64,000 bases of DNA from UBA710 sp051656785 (GCA_051656785.1 JBOFJK010000006.1:124001-188000), one strand, 5' to 3'. Counted from the first letter of the stretch, positions 50,046 through 62,893 are shown. The notes: generated by a model not told the origin, from the letters alone. A program made the numbers and translations.

Positions 50046-52121
50046 ATGTCAAGAAAATTTGAAATTAAGGACTATCGAAATATTGGGATAATGGCTCACA
50101 TTGATGCTGGTAAAACTACAACAACAGAAAGAATTTTATTACATACTAATAAAATTCATAAAATTGGTGAAACACATACTGGTGAATCACAAATGGACTG
50201 AATGGCTCAAGAGCAAGAACGTGGAATTACAATTACTTCTGCAGCAACAACAACACTGTGAAGAGATAAAAGAATAAATATTATTGATACTCCAGGTCAC
50301 GTTGATTTTACAGTAGAGGTTGAACGCTCTTTAAGGGTATTAGATGGTGCAGTTGCAGTTCTTGATGCTCAATCAGGTGTTGAACCTCAAACTGAAACAG
50401 TTTGAAGGCAAGCAACAAATTATAAAGTTCCTCGTATTGTTTTTGTTAATAAAATGGATAAAGCTGGAGCTAATTTTGAATATGCAGTTAATTCAGTTAG
50501 AAAATTATTGGGTGGAAATGCTGTTCCGATTCAGTGAAATATTGGTGCTGAATCTGAGTTTATTGGACATATTGATTTAGTTGAAATGAGAGCATGAGAA
50601 TTTGATGGTGCCGCTGAGGAAATAGCTAAAGAAATCCCGATTCCTACTAATTTAATGGATATTGCAACTTTAAAAAGACATGAACTTGTTGAAGCGGTAG
50701 CAGATTTTGATGAGGAATTGATGATGGATTTACTTGATGGTAAGGAAATTGATACTATTAGATTAAAGAGTTCAATTAGACATGCAACCTTAACATCTGA
50801 ATTTTTCCCTGCAGTTTGTGGAACAGCCTTTAAAAATAAAGGTGTAAAAGCAATGATAGATGCTGTTGTTGATTACTTACCTTCTCCACTTGATGTTCCT
50901 GCCATTAAAGGACATCTAGGTGATAAAGAAGTAGAGATGCCTGCAAGTGATGATGCTGATTTTTCAGCTCTTGCCTTTAAGATAATGACAGATCCTTATG
51001 TTGGAACACTAACTTTCTTTAGGGTATATTCAGGTATTCTTTCTAAAGGTTCTTATGTTTATAATTCAACAAAAGAACAAAAAGAAAGAATTGGTCGTAT
51101 TTTAGAAATGCATGCTAACAACCGTGAAGAAATTGATGAAGTTAGGACAGGTGATATTGCTGCAGCTGTTGGTTTAAAAAATACTACAACTGGTGATACA
51201 CTTGTTTCTGAAGGTAAACCTAAAGTTATTCTTGAAAAAATGAACTTTCCTGATCCAGTTATTTCTCAAGCATTGGAACCAGCTACAAAAGCTGCTACTG
51301 AAAAACTTTCATTAGGACTACAAAAATTAGCTGCTGAAGATCCTACTTTTAAAACATTTACAGATGAAGAAACGGGTCAAACAATTATTGCTGGTATGGG
51401 TGAATTGCACTTAGAAATTATTGTTGATCGTCTTAAAAGAGAATTTGGTGTTGAAGGAACTGTTGGAGCTCCACAGGTTGCTTATAGAGAAACAATAACT
51501 AAAAAAGCAGATATTGAAGGTAAGCATATTAAACAATCTGGTGGTAAAGGTCAATACGGTCATGTTTGAATTACTTTTGAACCAAATGAAGATAAAGGTT
51601 TTGAATTCATTGATAAAATTGTTGGTGGTAAAATTCCTAAAGAATATATTAGATCCATTCAAAAAGGACTTGAAGAGAAAATGGCTTCAGGGATTTTAGC
51701 TGGATATCCAATGATTGATATTAAAGCCACATTATTTGATGGATCATACCATGATGTTGATTCATCTGAAATGGCTTATAAAATTGCCGCTTCAAAAGCT
51801 TTAACAAATGGTAAAGAACAATTATCAGCCATTATTCTTGAACCAATTATGGACGTTTCAATTATTGTTCCTGCAGAATACTTTGGTGATATTATGGGTG
51901 ATGTTTCTCGTCGTAGAGGACAAATCAAAACTAATGAAACTCGTCCAGATGGAGCCTCAGTTATTAAAGCGGACATTCCTTTAAGTGAAATGTTTGGTTA
52001 CTCAACAGATTTAAGAACAATGACATCTGGTCGTGGAAATTATCAAATGATTTTTGATCACTATGAAAAAGCTCCCAAATCTATTAGTGAAGCAATTATT
52101 AAAAAAAGAGCAGTTAAATAA
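50046..52121 (+). CDS. fusA: Elongation factor G
   Basis: GTPase for translocation, 691 residues. G1 [16 protein letters not shown]2 [12 protein letters not shown]3 [16 protein letters not shown]4 NKMDKAG, and domain [12 protein letters not shown]-terminal [19 protein letters not shown]. Several TGA Trp codons. SD AAAAAGGAAA. End of the str operon; tuf is not next, as usual in mycoplasmas. Confidence 0.98.
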
Positions 52122-52180
52122 AATAATTAATCAATTATATTTCTAATGTTATTAAAGTGGTGGTAATTATACTATCTTTT

Positions 52181-52930
52181 TTATATTTTATCTACTCTTA
52201 TATCATCAATTGAAGTAATTAAATTTGCCCCCTCTTTTATCAAAATATTATTACCATCATTTTCATCTTGACTTCCAGGATAGCAATAAATTTCCTTTCC
52301 TTGATCTAAAAAATTGCTAACTAGATTTATGATTCCACTTTCTCTTTTTGAAGAAAAGATAATTAATGCATCACTAAGGGCGGCAGTTATTCGATTTCTT
52401 TCTTTCAATCTTTTTTTATTCACATTAACATTATCAGGATATTCAGAAATAATTAAAGAATTGTTATTTGTAGTAACTTCACTTGCAAAATACGGTTTTG
52501 CTAATCCATTTGCTGAAATAAATATTATTTGCTTTTCATTATTTGAATAATACTCAACAATTTTTTCTTCAAAACCTTTATAAAAATTTGTGACTAAAAT
52601 ATTATTTTTTGAAGTCTGCTTAACTGCTTGTTCCATATATTTTAGAGTAACTCCTGAAATTTCATCTCCAACTAAACACAAGGCATTTTCTTCTATTAGT
52701 GAAATGTTCCCTTTATAAAATAAAACAAAAGGAGGATTGGCAATTATCTTTAAGTGATCTGGATATTCATCATCCAAAATTGTTATAGCATTTATATCAC
52801 CATCATTTATTTTTTTTTCTAACTCATCAATCTCAAATGGATCAACAATTTCCTTGTTCTTTAAAGCATTATAAATACTTATAAAATCTCCTTTGTATTT
52901 AAATGCAAAATATATCAATATTAAATTCAT
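52181..52930 (-). CDS. dprA: DNA-processing protein DprA-like (divergent)
   Basis: 249 residues from ATG 52930, which follows GGGGT; a longer in-frame start at 52978 lacks an SD. The C-terminal half matches DprA/Smf (IISEYPDNV, RNRITAALSDALIIF, ESGIINLVSNFLDQGKEIYCYPGS, GNNILIKEGANLITSIDDI). The central Rossmann motifs GSR and SGxAxGID are degenerate (VGDEISG and NFYKGFEEK), so DNA or RecA binding may be altered. In competent bacteria DprA loads RecA on incoming DNA; its role in mycoplasmas is unknown. Confidence 0.8.
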   Translation of the reverse strand: MNLILIYFAFKYKGDFISIYNALKNKEIVDPFEIDELEKKINDGDINAITILDDEYPDHLKIIANPPFVLFYKGNISLIEENALCLVGDEISGVTLKYMEQAVKQTSKNNILVTNFYKGFEEKIVEYYSNNEKQIIFISANGLAKPYFASEVTTNNNSLIISEYPDNVNVNKKRLKERNRITAALSDALIIFSSKRESGIINLVSNFLDQGKEIYCYPGSQDENDGNNILIKEGANLITSIDDIRVDKI

Positions 52931-53095
52931 ATTATTACCCCAAATATTAATGTCTTTTATTTCAAATTTCCAATGCAAAAAAATAAATATGATAAAACTA
53001 TCTAATTTGAAATTTTTTAGTTTAGATAAAATACATATTTTTGATAAATTTCTAACTTTTAAAACATTTAAATAGAAATATATTTTGTTTTCATT

Positions 53096-53101
53096 TATAA
53101 T
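53096..53101 (+). promoter_or_regulatory. -10 box of ileS
   Basis: TATAAT 29 bases before ileS ATG; TTGTTT at 53085-53090 is too close for a -35. No T-box-like structure was seen in the 200-base gap. Confidence 0.5.
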
Positions 53102-53130
53102 TTAAATTAATTAAGTGTGGAGATTTAAAT

Positions 53131-55794
53131 ATGGAAAAGAAAGATTATAAAGATACTTTAAATATGCCAGAAACTGATTTTTCAATGAGGGCAAACTTGA
53201 CTGAAAAAGAAGCTCTATTTCATGAAAAATGATTAAAGAATAAAATATATAAAAAGATTCTTGAAAGGAATAAAAATAATGAAAGATTTATTTTACATGA
53301 TGGTCCCCCATATGCAAATGGATCTTTGCATATTGGTCATTCATTTAACAAAATCTTAAAGGACATAATTGTAAGATATAAATCAGCAAGTGGATTCTAT
53401 TCTCCATTTGTTCCAGGTTGAGATACACATGGTTTACCAATTGAAAATAAAATGCTTCAAGAGATGGAAGTTTCACATAAAAGTTTGGATGTTTCAAATT
53501 TAAGAAAAAAAGCTGAAAAATATGCCCTAGGTCAAATTGAAATCCAGAAAAAACAATTCAAAGAATTACAATTACTTTCTGATTTTAATGATATTTATGT
53601 AACCTTGGATAAAAAATATGAAGTTGAACAATTAAAATTATTTAAAAAGTTTTGTTTAGATGGATTGATATACCGTGGATTGAAACCAGTATTTTGATCA
53701 CCTTCTTCACAATCAGCTTTGGCAGAGGCTGAAGTTGAATATCATGATCATCGTTCACCATCTATTTTTGTTTCTTTAACAATTGAAGAAGGAAATAAGG
53801 TAGTTCATAAATTAGAGAAGTTGATTATTTGAACAACTACTCCTTGAACACTTATAGCTAATGCTGCAGTGGCAATTAATGCAAATATTGAATATGTTAA
53901 ATTCTTTGCTAATAATAATCACTATGTTGTAGCTAAAGATTTGCTTAAATCAGTAGTAGAAACTATTGGTTGAAGTGACTACAAAGTTTTAGATAATTTT
54001 AAAGGTTCTGAATTGGTTGGTATCAAATATTTTGTACCTATTTTAGAAAATGTGCTTGCACCTGTAGTTGAGGGACACCATGTCACAACTGAAACAGGTA
54101 GTGGATTAGTTCATATTGCACCTCTATTTGGTGAGGATGATTTTATCATTGGTAAAGAGCACAATTTAGAAATGATTATGCATATTGAAGATGATGGAAT
54201 TATTAATGAAAAAGGGGATCAATTTAATGGTTTTTTCTATGAAGAAGCTAATAAAAATATTGGTATATTTTTAGAAGAAAAAGAAGCTTTACTTTCCTTG
54301 AAATTTATTAAACATTCATATCCACATGATTGAAGAACGAACAAACCCATTATTTTTCGTGCAACACCACAATGATTTGTTTCAATCAGAGAAATAAAGC
54401 CAAAAATTATGGAAGAATTAAAAGATGTTAAGTTCTATTCAAATTGAGCAGAAAAAAGAATTTCAATGATGATTAGAAATAGAAGTGAATGAACTATTAG
54501 TAGGCAAAGATCATGAGGACTTCCAATTATAATTTTTTATGATGAAAATAAAGAACCAATCATGAATGAAGAAATATTCGATTTTGTAATCAATCTAGTT
54601 TCTAAACATGGAAGCAATATTTGATATGAAAAAGAAGTAGATGAACTTTTGCCCAAAAAATATAGAGGGAAAAATTGGACAAAAGAAAATGATATTATGG
54701 ATGTTTGATTTGATTCTGGCTCTTCATTCATGGCAGCGAATGTTGCGGATGAGAAACCACCATTTGAATTATACCTTGAAGGTTCAGATCAATATCGTGG
54801 TTGATTTAATTCTTCTTTAATTAATGCTGTTGCTTATATGGGTAAAGCGCCATTTAAGAATTTAATTTCACATGGATTTGTTCTTGATGAAAAGGGAAAC
54901 AAAATGTCAAAATCAAAAGGGAATGTTGTTGATCCTACAGAAATAATTAGAACATATGGTGCAGACATTTTAAGACTTTGAACAGCAAACAGTGAGTATT
55001 CTGGTGATGTTACAATTGGCAATGCAATCATTAAACAGAATGTTGAAATATATCGTAAAATTAGAAACACTTTAAGATTCTTATTAGCTAATTTAAATGA
55101 ATATGAGTATGAAGATATTAAACCAACAGGTGTTCATGAATTAATTGAACAAAGATTAAAAAATATAAAAGTAAGAGTTATTAATCACTACAATAATTTT
55201 AATTTTATTAATGTTATAAAAGAAATTAATAATTTTATTACTGATTTATCATCATTCTATCTATCAATAATTAAAGATACTCTTTATGCTGATGCTACTA
55301 TAAATAGTGAACGTTTAATGATTCAATACAATCTTTATAATATTCTTGATTTCCTTTTAATATCTCTTGCCCCCATTCTTCCGACAACGACTGAAGAAGC
55401 ATATGATCATTTCAATAAACTTGATAAAAAAGAATCAATCCATTTGGAACCATTTTATACCCCAATTAGAAAAGAGTTTTTCAATATAGAAGAAAAATGA
55501 CAAGACTTTTTTGTTCTTAAGGATTTAATTTATAAGGAAATAGAAGATAAGATAAAGTCTGGTAAATTAAAGAGATCAAATGAAGCTAGTGTTGTAGCTA
55601 ATTTAAACTCATCATTTTTAAAAGAATTAGACATGAAAAAACTCCTTATGATTGGTGAATTTAAACAAGGTAAATCGTTAAAGGTTGACACTTTTGATTC
55701 ACTTAAATGTCAAAGATGTTGGAATCATTTTACACCTTCAGTTTTAAAAGATGATTTATGTCCAAGATGTTTTCAAATTTTATTAACATTTTAA
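53131..55794 (+). CDS. ileS: Isoleucyl-tRNA synthetase
   Basis: Charges tRNA-Ile. 887 residues: HIGH motif in PPYANGSLHIGHS (~residue 63), editing domain with the WTTTPWTL and TGSGLVHIAP segments, KMSKS motif in GNKMSKSKGN (~590) and a C-terminal zinc finger CQRCWNHF...LCPRCF (~861-884). More than 15 TGA Trp codons. SD GTGGAG. Bacterial type I IleRS. Confidence 0.97.
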
Positions 55795-55923
55795 ATATAA
55801 AATATTAAAAAAAGTTTATAATATTATCTAATAAAAATAATTATTTTTTTATATACTAACTACTAGAGAACTATTTTATAAATAATATATTTTAATAAAT
55901 AATCATATTATAAAGGAGAGATT

Positions 55924-57705
55924 TTGCTTAAACTTGTTAAAAAAAGAACATTTCTTTATATGTTGGGAACTATCTTCTTTATTTTCTTACAATCATTTGA
56001 GTCAATTACTGAATCAATGTTTATTGGTGAAATAATGGAATTAATTCAACTTGGACATAGAGTTCCAACTCCGAATAACATTTTTGATTTAGATAAATTA
56101 TCTGACACACAATTAATAATAACGTTTGCTTCCCTTGTAATTATGGGATTTATTTCAGGTGTTCTAGGTATTTATTTTACTTCAAAAGCAACATCAAGTT
56201 ATATTGCTTATATGAGATTAAAAACTTATGAGAAGATTCAAAGTCTTTCATATCAAGATATTGATAAAATTTCTACTTCATCATTAATTACGAGAATAAC
56301 AAATGATACAGAACTTGTTTCAGTTAGTTTATTATTTAGTCTTAGGTTTTTTATAAGTGGGATTTTTGTATTTATTTATGGGATGATTATTTCATTTATA
56401 AGTTATGCTAGTCTATCTTGAATTTTCGCAATTATTATTCCATTTGTTTTAATAGCAATGATTGTAGCAATTGCCCTATCAATTCCCCAATTTACAAAAT
56501 CACAAAAAAACACTGATTCAATTAACAAAAGCATGAGAGAGTCAATTTTAGGAATTAGAGTTGTTAAAGCATTTAATTTAAAAGAGAATCAAAAAGAAAA
56601 TTTCCATGAAAGTAATGAAGCCCTAGCTGTCACTTCAACAAAGGCCTTTAAGGTTTTAGGTGTTGTTATGCCCTTAATTCAATCAGGAATCAATATATCA
56701 ATAATATTAGTATTAACTATTGCTTCATTTGGTACTCCTGATGAATACTTCAGTGTCGCACCATTTATAAGTATTTTGATGAATGTTCTTTTTGGCTTAA
56801 TAACTATGATTATGGTTTTAATTCAAGTTTCAAGATCTATTCCGTCAATTGTGAGAATCAAAGAAGTTTTGAACTGACAAAATTCAATTACTTATAAAGA
56901 TGATAATAATTATGTCATTACTAATGGTGAAATTAGATTTGATAATGTATCTTATAGATTTTATGAAGATTCTGCACCTGCTTTAGAAAACATAAATATT
57001 ACTATTAATCCTGGAGAGCATATTGGAATAATTGGTAGAACTGGTTCAGGTAAATCAACATTTATAAATCTTATTGCAAGATTGTTTGATCCTACAGAAG
57101 GTAATGTATTAATTGATGGAATTAACATTAAAGATTTAAGTTTTAATGAATTAAATAAAAATATAGCAATTGCTATGCAAACAGTTACATTGTTTTCTGG
57201 AACAATTAGATCAAATATTTCTATGGGTATTGATTCAACTCTTTCAGAAGAAGAAAAAAATGAAAAAATTGAAGAAGCTGTAAAAATTGGTGAAGCATGA
57301 GAATTTATTTCTAAAAAAGAAGATCAATTAGATTCATTAGTAGAACAGCGTGGGAAAAACTTTTCAGGTGGACAAAAACAAAGAATTTCAATAGCTAGAA
57401 CAATTGCTAAAAAATCTAAAATTATGATTTTTGATGATTCAACAAGTGCTTTAGATAATGTTACAGAAGCAAAGGTTCAAAAAAATATAAAGAAAGCAAC
57501 TAATGCAACTACTATTATTGTTGCACAAAGAATTTCTTCTGTTGAAAATTTAGACAAAGTTATCATTATTGAAGGTGGAAGAATTAATGGCTTTGACACT
57601 CACCTTAATCTTCTGAAAAATAATGATATATATCGTGATATAGCAATATCTCAATTAGGACCTGAAAAGGTCAAAGAGGCTATGAAGGGGAATATAAATG
57701 TCTAA
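55924..57705 (+). CDS. Heterodimeric ABC exporter, subunit with degenerate ATPase site
   Basis: 593 residues: six membrane helices (~10-320) and one ATPase domain with Walker A GRTGSGKSTFINL, signature NFSGGQKQR and Walker B IMIFDDSTSALD. The residue after the Walker B Asp is Asp, not the catalytic Glu, typical for one half of a heterodimer (as in LmrCD or TM287/288). TTG start is chosen for its strong SD AAAGGAGAG. Overlaps its partner by eight bases. Substrate (drug, lipid or peptide) cannot be told. Confidence 0.88.
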
Positions 57706-59539
57706 ACTTGAAGCAATACAACATCCAAAACTTGATATTAAGAAAAACCTTTATTTTATTTGATATTATCTTAAGCATTATAAAACACAAACTATTGTAA
57801 TTTTTTTAACAACTTTAATTACAACAATAATTTTATCTCTTGCTATTTTTGGCCAATTTTATTTCACTCAATATATAACTGAAAATATTTTTCCACAGAC
57901 TATAGATGCAAGGGTGATATTACTTTATACATTATTAATTATTGGTGGATATGTGCTATTTTTCATAATTGCCATTGTTCAGGTTTTCATAATGACCAAA
58001 TTAGGTCAAACAATTGGAAAGCAAATTAGAAAAGATTTATTTACTAAAATTTTAGAATTAAAACTTTCTTACTTTGATAGTCAACCTTCAGGTGATATTA
58101 TGTCCAAGTTGACAAATGATGTTAATAACATAACAAATGCTTTGACTCAAAATGCTACCCAGTTTTTAACTAACTTTTTCCAAATAATTTTAATGTTGAT
58201 ATCAATGTTTATTTTCTCACCATTTTTAGCATTGATTGTTCTTAGTATAGCCCCATTCCAATTTTCATTCATTTTCTTTATTCTGAAAAAAGCTCAACCT
58301 AATTTCTTAAAAAAACAGGTTTATATTGGTGAGTTAAATGGTTTTGTTGAGGAAACTATTTCAGGACAAAAAGTTATTAATAATTTCAATAAGAAAAAAG
58401 AAACAATTGATAGTTTTAATGTCTTTAATGAAAAAATTAGAATCATTGATAGACAAACATCGTTTTTATCTGGCATAGTTACACCATGAAATACTTTAAT
58501 TGCTGCAGGATCGAACTTATTAATGCTTTCGGCAGCTCTATTATTTTCCATTAATAATATTGAATTTGGACTAATAAATGAAACACTTGGACCAGAAGGG
58601 GAAACAAATAGATTTGTTGCCTTTTCGTTAGTGCTCGCTTTTTCAATGCTATTAAGAAGTTATACAACTCCAACATTCCAAATATTCCAATTATTAAATA
58701 TTTTACAAACAGCTTTAGCAGGCACTGAAAGAGCCTTTTCTATTTTTGAACAAGAAGATGAAATTAAGGATTATGAAGTAGTAGAAGTGAATGAATTAAA
58801 AGGAGATGTTAAAATTGAGAATCTAAGTTTTTCATATGATGGTAAAAAGAATGTTCTTAATAATATTTCATTACATGCAAAACCGGGAGAAATCATTGGT
58901 ATTGTAGGTCCGACAGGGTCTGGTAAAACAACTATTATTAATTTACTAACCAAATTTTATGACATCGAAGATGGTGACATTTTAATAGACGGTATTTCAA
59001 TTAAAACAATCACAAAGAAAAGTTTACGTGATGAAGTTTCTATTGTTCTTCAAGATACTTTTATTTTTGGTGAAAGTATTTATGATAATATTAGACATGC
59101 TAATCCAAATGCAACAAATGAAGAAATTGAAGCGGCTGCTATAACTGCCAATTCACACCACTTTATTAGTGTTTTAAAAGATGGATATGAAACAGTTATT
59201 GAAAATAATGCTGAGGAATTATCACAAGGTGAAAAACAATTGCTTGCCATTACAAGGGCATTATTAAAAGAATCAAATATTTTAATTCTTGATGAAGCTA
59301 CTTCTTCAATTGATACTAAAACTGAAAAAGATATTCAAGAGGCGATGATTAAATTAGCAAAAAATAAAACAACTTTTGTGATTGCACATAGATTGTCAAC
59401 CATCCAAAAAGCTGATCAAATAATTGTTCTAAAAGATGGTGAAATAATTGAGAAGGGCAATCATAAATCATTACTTAACCAAAAAGGGTTCTATTACAAT
59501 TTATACTCTTCAGGAGTTAATACACCAGAAGATTTATAA
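57698..59539 (+). CDS. Heterodimeric ABC exporter, subunit with canonical ATPase site
   Basis: 613 residues: six helices (~25-340), Walker A GPTGSGKTTIINLL (~405), Q-loop VLQDTFIFGES, signature LSQGEKQLLAITRA, Walker B LILDEATSSID with the catalytic Glu, H-loop AHRLSTI. With the preceding subunit it forms one complete exporter. SD AAGGGG; ATG overlaps the partner's end. Confidence 0.9.
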
Positions 59540-59570
59540 ATTTTTAAATGTCAGTTTATAGTGATTAATA

Positions 59571-59579
59571 TGATAAAAT
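59571..59579 (+). promoter_or_regulatory. Extended -10 before the ABC-2 permease (leaderless candidate)
   Basis: TGA-TAAAAT (TAAAAT at 59574-59579), eight bases before ATG 59588, no SD. Confidence 0.5.
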
Positions 59580-59587
59580 TTTAAATT

Positions 59588-61414
59588 ATGAATAAAAACC
59601 AAAACCATGAAAATGACTTAAATGAAATGCATGAAAATGTAGTGATTGAAAGTCATAATAATTTTTCATCTACTTCTAGAGATGATAATATAAAACCAAT
59701 TCTAGCTTATTTTGCCTTTACAACAAAATATATAATGAAGAAAAAATCGACAATGATTGCTCCTTTAATAAGTTTTTTAATGATTATGTTAATTTCATTA
59801 TTTCCTAAATTTATTTTAAATCCAGGAGATCCAATAATTCAAAATGATGTCTTATCACAAGCACTTATATCAATGATTACAATTGGCATTATAGCTTCAT
59901 CTGCTGTGTTCTCAACAATTAAAGCTTTAAATCTTTTTAAAGATATTTCTAATGAAGGTATGGAAATATTGATTGTTTCTAAACCAATTAAGAGAAGTCA
60001 GATAATTTTAGTAAGATTTCTTTTTTTCCTACTATTAGGAATAGTTTATTCCATAGTTAACTATTTTGCAATTCTAATTGGATTATTTATTTCTAAAGAT
60101 GTTCGCCCAGATTCTCTTAATATATTTGATTTTGTATCAACTTCTTATCTAATTATGATTATGTCTTATATACTATTTGGTTCAATATCTATTATGCTTT
60201 CACTTAAATTTTCAACTAAATTGGTTTCAGGGGCTTCATCTGTAATTCTTGCTGTTGGAATAGTTTTAACTCAAGTGGCTCCAGTTATAGTGCCATTGGC
60301 TGAAAAAAATTTCTTTTTTAAAATGAATGAATACAATAATACTCATCAAAAAGAATATATAAATCTTAAATATTATGAAACAACTGATGGTGAAATTATT
60401 TTATACACAAAGGATATTACTGTTCCATTAACTGATAAGGAAAAAGAAGTGATAAATAATGCTTGACAACAAAGCGAAGATCTTTCTTGAATTTTAAATC
60501 TTAATAATTTTATAAATCCTGTTGCTGGAATTTCCAAAATTTCAAACCCAATAAAAGCCTTTTATAATAAACCAATTGAATCAGAAATTGTTTATGATGC
60601 TGGATTATACACTATTAATTTCTCTGATTATAATGTTGCTTTAAATAATGGCCCTATAAAAAATAATTCATTAAATAATAAGAATTATTTCATTGCTACT
60701 GAGGGGATAAGTGATTTTGGTCTAAATTTTAATTTAAAAGTTAAGGTTTCGCCTGATGAAAGTGAAGAGGTTGAAAAGTCTGTTGTTTTAAGTGGATTCA
60801 ATCAAATTCAAGATATCCTTAGACAAAAAGCTAATTTTGTTGAGGTTGGGAGAGCATTTGAAAACCTTATTGACAAAGATTTATCAAAAAATCCATCTGA
60901 AACAAAGCAAATAATAATTAATGGTGCAGAAAATGTATTATCTCTTGCTCTTGAAGAAATAACAACACACGCTAAAGCATCTGGTTCAATTGCAATTAAC
61001 TTATATGATAATATGGCTTCAAAAATAACCACATTTGATGAAAAAGATTTTAAAGAACAACTTTCATTATTCTTTTTCTATACATATGGACTTATGAAAC
61101 TAAATGGTGATATTAATAAATTTAATAATAAAGATGTATTTATAAATTCAATAGTTCCTTCAACCCCAAATTCTAATACATTCTTAGACACTAATTATGC
61201 TAGAGTATTGGCTAATGAACATAAGCCAAGTCCTATTACTCCTTTTGTAAAAGCACCTCTTTTCTTTGAATTACCAAAATCAGATGCTTTCCAAACATTC
61301 ATTAATAAAGGTGAGAAGGTTAGCAAAGTAACTGTTGGTTTATATTGATCATCAGTTATTTTAGTTATTCTTACTGGGACAGTATTAATTTACTACAGAA
61401 AGGACTTTACATAA
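59588..61414 (+). CDS. ABC-2 type permease
   Basis: 608 residues. After ~50 polar residues come about six helices (to ~240) with an ABC-2-like layout (SNEGMEILIVSKPIKRSQIILVR is a typical cytoplasmic loop). A large polar extracytoplasmic domain (~245-580) follows and one last helix ends at the C-terminus. TGA Trp at three sites. Stop overlaps the ATPase start by one base. Substrate unknown; similar pairs export lipids or antimicrobials. Confidence 0.85.
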
Positions 61415-62373
61415 TGGATCAATTTAACAACAATGAAGAACTGAATTTAGTTAATAATGATGGACATGAACTGAGTGATTTAAATCCGACAGAAATCAAA
61501 ATTAAAAAAGCATTAGATTTTCTTAAAGAAAAAAATTTCTTAACTGACTTTGAATATAATCAAAAAATTTCAACCTTAAGAATGGAACATGTAGGTTTGG
61601 CAAGAAGACAAAAATATAATCATGATGAACATGACATTATTCTTTCAGTTTCTAACTTGACTAAACAATATAAGAAACGTCCATCTCCTGCTGTTAATGA
61701 TATATCTTTTAATATTAGAAAAGGTGAATTCCATGTTTTTGTTGGTGCAAATGGAGCGGGTAAAACAACCACTATTAAGGCAATGATTGGTGCTTATGCT
61801 CAATATAGTGGAGAAATATTGATAGATGGAGCTAAAAATACTACTGTTGCCGCAAAAAGGAAAATAGGTTATGTTCCTGAAGTTTCAATCTTTCCTCCAG
61901 AATTTACCACTAGGAATTATTTAGAGTCAATGTCACTTATGTCAGGTCTTACAAAAGAAGAAGCTAAACAATTTACTACTGATAAATTGACTGAATTAAA
62001 CATGTTAGAATTACAAAATAAGAAACCAACATCTTTTTCATCTGGTCAAAAGAAAAAAATTCTTTTAGCTCAAGCAATGGTTCATAATCCAGATATTTTA
62101 ATTATGGATGAACCCGCCGCTAACTTAGATCCAATTGCCAGATTAGAACTATTTAATACTTTAGAAAAATATAAAAGTGAAGGAAAATCAATTTTCATTT
62201 CTTCACATATTCTTGCAGAGGTTGGGAAATATGCTGATACTGCAACAATTCTTGATGGTGGTAAAATAGTATTTCATGGAAGACTTGATGGAACTCAAAA
62301 CCTTGAAGAGCTCTATTCTAAATATGTTATTGTTGGTTCAATAGATACAGCTAATACCAACACTGAGAATTAA
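61414..62373 (+). CDS. ABC transporter ATP-binding protein (ABC-2 partner)
   Basis: 319 residues. A ~70-residue N-terminal extension contains a SHOCT-like segment (ALDFLKEKNFLTDFEYNQKI) before the ATPase: Walker A GANGAGKTTTIKAM, signature FSSGQKKKILLAQA, Walker B ILIMDEPAANLDP, H-loop SSHILAE. It is the typical partner of an ABC-2 permease, which is directly upstream (TAATG overlap). SD AAAGGA. Confidence 0.92.
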   Translation: MDQFNNNEELNLVNNDGHELSDLNPTEIKIKKALDFLKEKNFLTDFEYNQKISTLRMEHVGLARRQKYNHDEHDIILSVSNLTKQYKKRPSPAVNDISFNIRKGEFHVFVGANGAGKTTTIKAMIGAYAQYSGEILIDGAKNTTVAAKRKIGYVPEVSIFPPEFTTRNYLESMSLMSGLTKEEAKQFTTDKLTELNMLELQNKKPTSFSSGQKKKILLAQAMVHNPDILIMDEPAANLDPIARLELFNTLEKYKSEGKSIFISSHILAEVGKYADTATILDGGKIVFHGRLDGTQNLEELYSKYVIVGSIDTANTNTEN

Positions 62374-62397
62374 TAAATTAAATAAAAATATTCATTT

Positions 62398-62421
62398 ACA
62401 ATATTTGGTTATTGTATTTTT
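62398..62421 (+). terminator. Terminator after the ABC-2 operon
   Basis: ACAATA (62398-62403) and TATTGT (62410-62415) with a six-base loop, then AT and T-run. Short stem, moderate support. Confidence 0.55.
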
Positions 62422-62428
62422 GTTAGTT

Positions 62429-62796
62429 TTAATTTTTTTGAACTCATTTTTTTAAATCATTGAATAATTTATCTAAATTAGTGCCTGTTAATTTGTTGTA
62501 CCTATGAAATGCAGCATAATAAATAATTCTACTCCCAGGTGCACTATCAAAGTAAACAATAATTATAGAAAATAAATCCCCGCTCTCATTATCATATTGA
62601 GCTCCTCATTCAAAAATGGAATTCAAAGATAGATAACTTTTAAACTCTATTTTTCATCTATATCTAAGTTAATTTCATAATTATGTATTTCAATAAATCT
62701 AGTTTCTTTTTGTGCTGTTGAACAACTAATTACATTCGCTACTGGCAATATCGATAAAGGTAATAATCACAATATACTAGTAACTTTTTTAATCAT
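62429..62796 (-). pseudogene. Frameshifted small lipoprotein gene
   Basis: ATG 62796 follows AAAGGAAGAA and opens a lipoprotein signal (MIKKVTSILWLLPLSILP ending VISCS). After 49 residues a TAG (62647-62649) ends the frame. The -1 frame continues for ~73 more codons with clearly coding sequence (IEFKSYLSLNSIFEWGAQYD to KWVQKN) to TAA at 62429-62431. The join is at a run of five A (62650-62654, T on the plus strand); a sixth A or a -1 slip restores a ~122-residue protein. It may be decayed, phase-variable, or a sequencing error. Confidence 0.65.
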
Positions 62797-62893
62797 TTCT
62801 TCCTTTGTTTTATTATTTTTACAAGTATCAACATGTTTAGTTTTATATTCTTTTTGTTATTTCTTGAATTATTTTTTATTTGTATTTTTTTGT

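Noticed and set aside
52122..52180. Hairpin candidate between fusA and dprA
   Set aside because: Only a six-base AT stem without T-run; insufficient for a terminator call.
52931..53130. Possible T-box riboswitch before ileS
   Set aside because: No T-box sequence, specifier loop or terminator pairs found in the 200 bases; simple -10 and SD suffice.
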